A stretch of 64,000 nt of DNA from DTWD01 sp963662965 (GTDB taxonomy: Bacteria; Acidobacteriota; Vicinamibacteria; Vicinamibacterales; UBA8438). A program made the position numbers and the translations under genes. Shown here one piece after another: positions 62,269-64,000 of this stretch. Each line of letters opens with the position of its first letter. Position 1 is the stretch's first letter. The stretch is taken from the NCBI GenBank assembly GCA_963662965.1, contig OY759970.1, positions 4,836,001 to 4,900,000 on the forward strand. The letters run 5' to 3'. Below the pieces are notes generated by a model. The model searched no databases, was not told where the DNA came from, and saw only the letters and a list, made by a program, of their open reading frames with translations.

Positions 62269-63624
62269 CTACCCCGGCCCCTCAACCAGGCGCGTCAGGC
62301 GGTCGACGACAGCGACCGCTTCACGTCCGCTCACCGCGCGTGTTGGCTCGAAGCGGTCGTTCTCGAAGCGCGAAAGGACGCCCGCCGCCACCGCCATCGA
62401 CGCGCTGTCGTAGTTCAGATGCCCCGCCAGCATGTCGCTGAGCCCCGGGCGCGCGTCACGCCAGCGGCGCCCGAAGTCTGGATCCATCTCGGCGATCAGG
62501 GTCAGTGCGTCTGCGACGATCTCCGCGAGATCGCCGCGACGAACGGGCCGGTCGGGCTCGAACTGATTGCGACCGTCCACCCGCATGACGCCCGCGCGCG
62601 TCACCTCGACAATCCATTGGCGGGCCCAATGGTTTCGCGTGTCGGTGAAGATCGGCGTCGTGGCGCCCACGGCGGCGTCGTTCAATAACTCGCTCAGTTG
62701 TACGCCGAGCAACGCGGCGAAGTCGCCTCGTGTCGCCTGCGCTCGCATCTCAATCTCGCGATACGCCACCGGCAGATCAGCCGCGCGCAACACATTACGA
62801 ACACGCGACAGCGCGGCCGCGCTCACGTCGCTCGGATCGAGTGTGTCGGCCCGTCGATACGCGTCCGCGGCTGCCGCCAGCTCGCCCGTCGACTCCAGCA
62901 GTTCGCCCTCCAACAGAAACGCCCGCGCATCCGTGTCGTCGAGCCGCTGCGCGCGACGCGTCTCGACGAGCGCAGCGGCGACAGCGCCCTGTCGTTGCTT
63001 CAGGCGGGCCATCTCAAGATACAGAAAGGCGCTGTCGGGCGACGCCGCAATGACATCGCGGTAGGCCGCCTCGGCGACAGCCAGGCGACCATCGTTGATA
63101 GCGGTGCGTGCCTGCACCAATCGTTCCGTCATGACCCGGAGCCGAAGCTCACCGATGATCCGGTCGACGCGCGCCAGCGACGGGTCGACGTCAAGCGCCG
63201 CCTCGAAGCTGCCGAGTGCGCCAGCAACGTCGTTCATTCTCAGTAGGACCTCACCGCGGCCGACGAGCCCCGGCACGTAGGTCGCTTCGAGACCGAGTGC
63301 CAAGTCGAAATGGGCGATCGCGTCGTCAAAGCGACCGCCCGCCACATCGACCCAACCGAGACCGACCGCCGCCGGATAGAAGGCACCGTCTTCCGCCAGA
63401 AGCACGCCGAACCGCTGCTCGGCGGTGACGAGGTCACCAGTCTGCAAAAACGCCCACGCGTCTTGATGGCCGCGCGCCGCAGGGGCATCGGCGTACGCCG
63501 GCGGCACGGACGGAAAGACAAACGCCGGATACGCTGGCGTCGTGACGACCGGCACCCGCGCGGCACATCCCACGCCCAACGTGACGACGACGATCGCGGC
63601 CGCACAACCGAGCGAGCGGCTCAC
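62269..63624 (-). CDS. TPR lipoprotein with S-layer-homology domains
   Basis: 451 residues from a GTG that overlaps the previous TGA (GTGA). The lipobox LGVGC ends a signal peptide (residues ~6-20). Four or more TPR units occupy residues 60-270 (YPAAVGLGWVDVAGGRFDDA, LGSFEAALDVDPSLARVDRI, AYRRADTLDPSDV). The C-terminal ~150 residues hold SLH-like repeats (FTDTRNHWARQWIVEVTRAG with VMRVDGRNQFEPDRPVRRGD, and FEPTRAVSGREAVAVVDRLT). It is probably an outer-membrane-anchored protein that binds cell-wall glycans. Confidence 0.85.
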   Translation of the reverse strand: MSRSLGCAAAIVVVTLGVGCAARVPVVTTPAYPAFVFPSVPPAYADAPAARGHQDAWAFLQTGDLVTAEQRFGVLLAEDGAFYPAAVGLGWVDVAGGRFDDAIAHFDLALGLEATYVPGLVGRGEVLLRMNDVAGALGSFEAALDVDPSLARVDRIIGELRLRVMTERLVQARTAINDGRLAVAEAAYRDVIAASPDSAFLYLEMARLKQRQGAVAAALVETRRAQRLDDTDARAFLLEGELLESTGELAAAADAYRRADTLDPSDVSAAALSRVRNVLRAADLPVAYREIEMRAQATRGDFAALLGVQLSELLNDAAVGATTPIFTDTRNHWARQWIVEVTRAGVMRVDGRNQFEPDRPVRRGDLAEIVADALTLIAEMDPDFGRRWRDARPGLSDMLAGHLNYDSASMAVAAGVLSRFENDRFEPTRAVSGREAVAVVDRLTRLVEGPG

Positions 63625-63854
63625 GAGGCTCGCTCCTCATCGTGAGGGGCGTCCGCCAACGTGCGGGCCAGCCGCTCTGCGCGGCCGCGTCCGATAAAGA
63701 GGGCAGGACCGGGCTTGTCGCGCTCTTGCAGGACCCGCGAGACGACCGACGCGCGCACGGCCGCGACGAGCCTGGCGCGCTCATCGAGCGACAACTCGAC
63801 CGCGGCGCGCTCGTGCGCGGCAGCCTGACGCACCGCCACCGCGGAGCCCTTCAC
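63621..63854 (-). CDS. Small hypothetical protein
   Basis: 77 residues from a GTG overlapping the tsaC-like stop, and ending with a TGA overlapping the TPR gene start. Helical, charged (SLDERARLVAAVRASVVSRV) and without a known motif. Tight packing between two real genes supports it. Confidence 0.55.
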   Translation of the reverse strand: MKGSAVAVRQAAAHERAAVELSLDERARLVAAVRASVVSRVLQERDKPGPALFIGRGRAERLARTLADAPHDEERAS

Positions 63855-64000
63855 GCGACCGATTGTAGCACGCGGTCCCACGGCACCGCCCCGGCGCGCA
63901 CGAGGACCGGCGCCGTATCGCGCGCATCGACGATCGTCGACGGCGACCCACCGGTCGTCCGTCCGCCGTCGAGGACGAGCGCGATGTCATCACCAAACGC
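63851..64000 (-). CDS. C-terminus of a Sua5/YciO/YrdC-type threonylcarbamoyl-AMP synthase
   Basis: The last 49 codons only; the gene starts beyond the window. DDIALVLDGGRTTGGSPSTI followed by VDARDTAPVLVRAGAVPWD is the family's conserved end. The enzyme makes the carbamoyl-AMP intermediate for the tRNA modification t6A. It heads the small-unknown, TPR/SLH, pgsA run. Confidence 0.85.
   Translation of the reverse strand, partial: AFGDDIALVLDGGRTTGGSPSTIVDARDTAPVLVRAGAVPWDRVLQSVA

Noticed and set aside
1..64000. CRISPR array
   Set aside because: No series of regularly spaced short repeats with unique spacers was seen. All repeats found are IS ends, att or arm sites, a tandem duplication or palindromic elements.

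Overview
The window joins two different kinds of DNA: an accessory region of about 38 kb packed with insertion sequences, and about 26 kb of ordinary high-GC bacterial chromosome. The chromosomal genes are der, an HU/IHF gene, a ugd–ABC exporter–yicC–gmk–coaBC–udg–priA run, a glycosyltransferase cluster, pgsA, and the ends of tsaC-like and TPR/SLH genes. Gene style and order suggest an Acidobacteriota genome, possibly Vicinamibacteria-like. That placement is inference from gene content and GC, not a phylogeny.

Accessory region, 1-37,952. A tRNA-Pro(GGG) gene at 37,876-37,952 (minus strand) is the attachment site. Its last 46 bp, including the encoded CCA, are repeated exactly at 16,022-16,067. 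They bound an integrated element (element B) with a tyrosine integrase next to the tRNA, a CGNR-like zinc-finger protein, an AlpA-type regulator, a DUF3631-type replication protein, a terminase small subunit and a type I restriction-modification operon (methylase-like gene, hsdM, hsdS, hsdR). No capsid, portal or conjugation gene is present. Integrase, AlpA, replication gene and terS together resemble phage satellites (PICI-like). Subtracting six insertion sequences leaves about 11.8 kb, a satellite-like size. Left of 16,022 lies a second, related remnant (element A): an AlpA gene and a prim-pol/SF3 helicase gene in the same orientation, plus an HNH nuclease, a zinc-ribbon membrane protein and a methyltransferase-like gene. 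A and B therefore look stacked at one tRNA.

Insertion sequences. Eleven copies from seven kinds occupy about half of the first 38 kb: two IS3-family, two ISAzo13-like, two different IS21, two copies of an IS with 14-15 bp target duplications (IS481-like), one IS407-group, one IS3-group and one IS1380-like. Removing them at their target duplications restores open frames in hsdM (534 codons), hsdS, the primase (704 codons) and the zinc-ribbon gene (329 codons). Only hsdR of the restriction system is uninterrupted, so the system should be dead. A family of about 50-60 bp terminal-like repeats and a 774-bp duplication add a further layer of rearrangement.

Chromosomal region, 37,993-64,000. On the minus strand lie a MerR-like regulator and der. 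HU/IHF and a site-2 protease follow on the plus strand. The tight minus-strand run ugd-to-priA covers nucleotide-sugar synthesis, lipid export, GMP kinase, CoA synthesis, uracil repair and replication restart. From 50,512 to 58,851 on the plus strand, five glycosyltransferases, a polyprenyl glycosylphosphotransferase and a UDP-glucuronate decarboxylase-like SDR form a surface-polysaccharide locus, with two MITE-like palindromic elements in its gaps. Ugd just upstream would supply UDP-glucuronate for the decarboxylase. Beyond it lie an 859-residue coiled-coil protein with an apparent frameshift near its end, then pgsA, a TPR/SLH lipoprotein, a small unknown gene and the C-terminus of a tsaC/Sua5-like gene.
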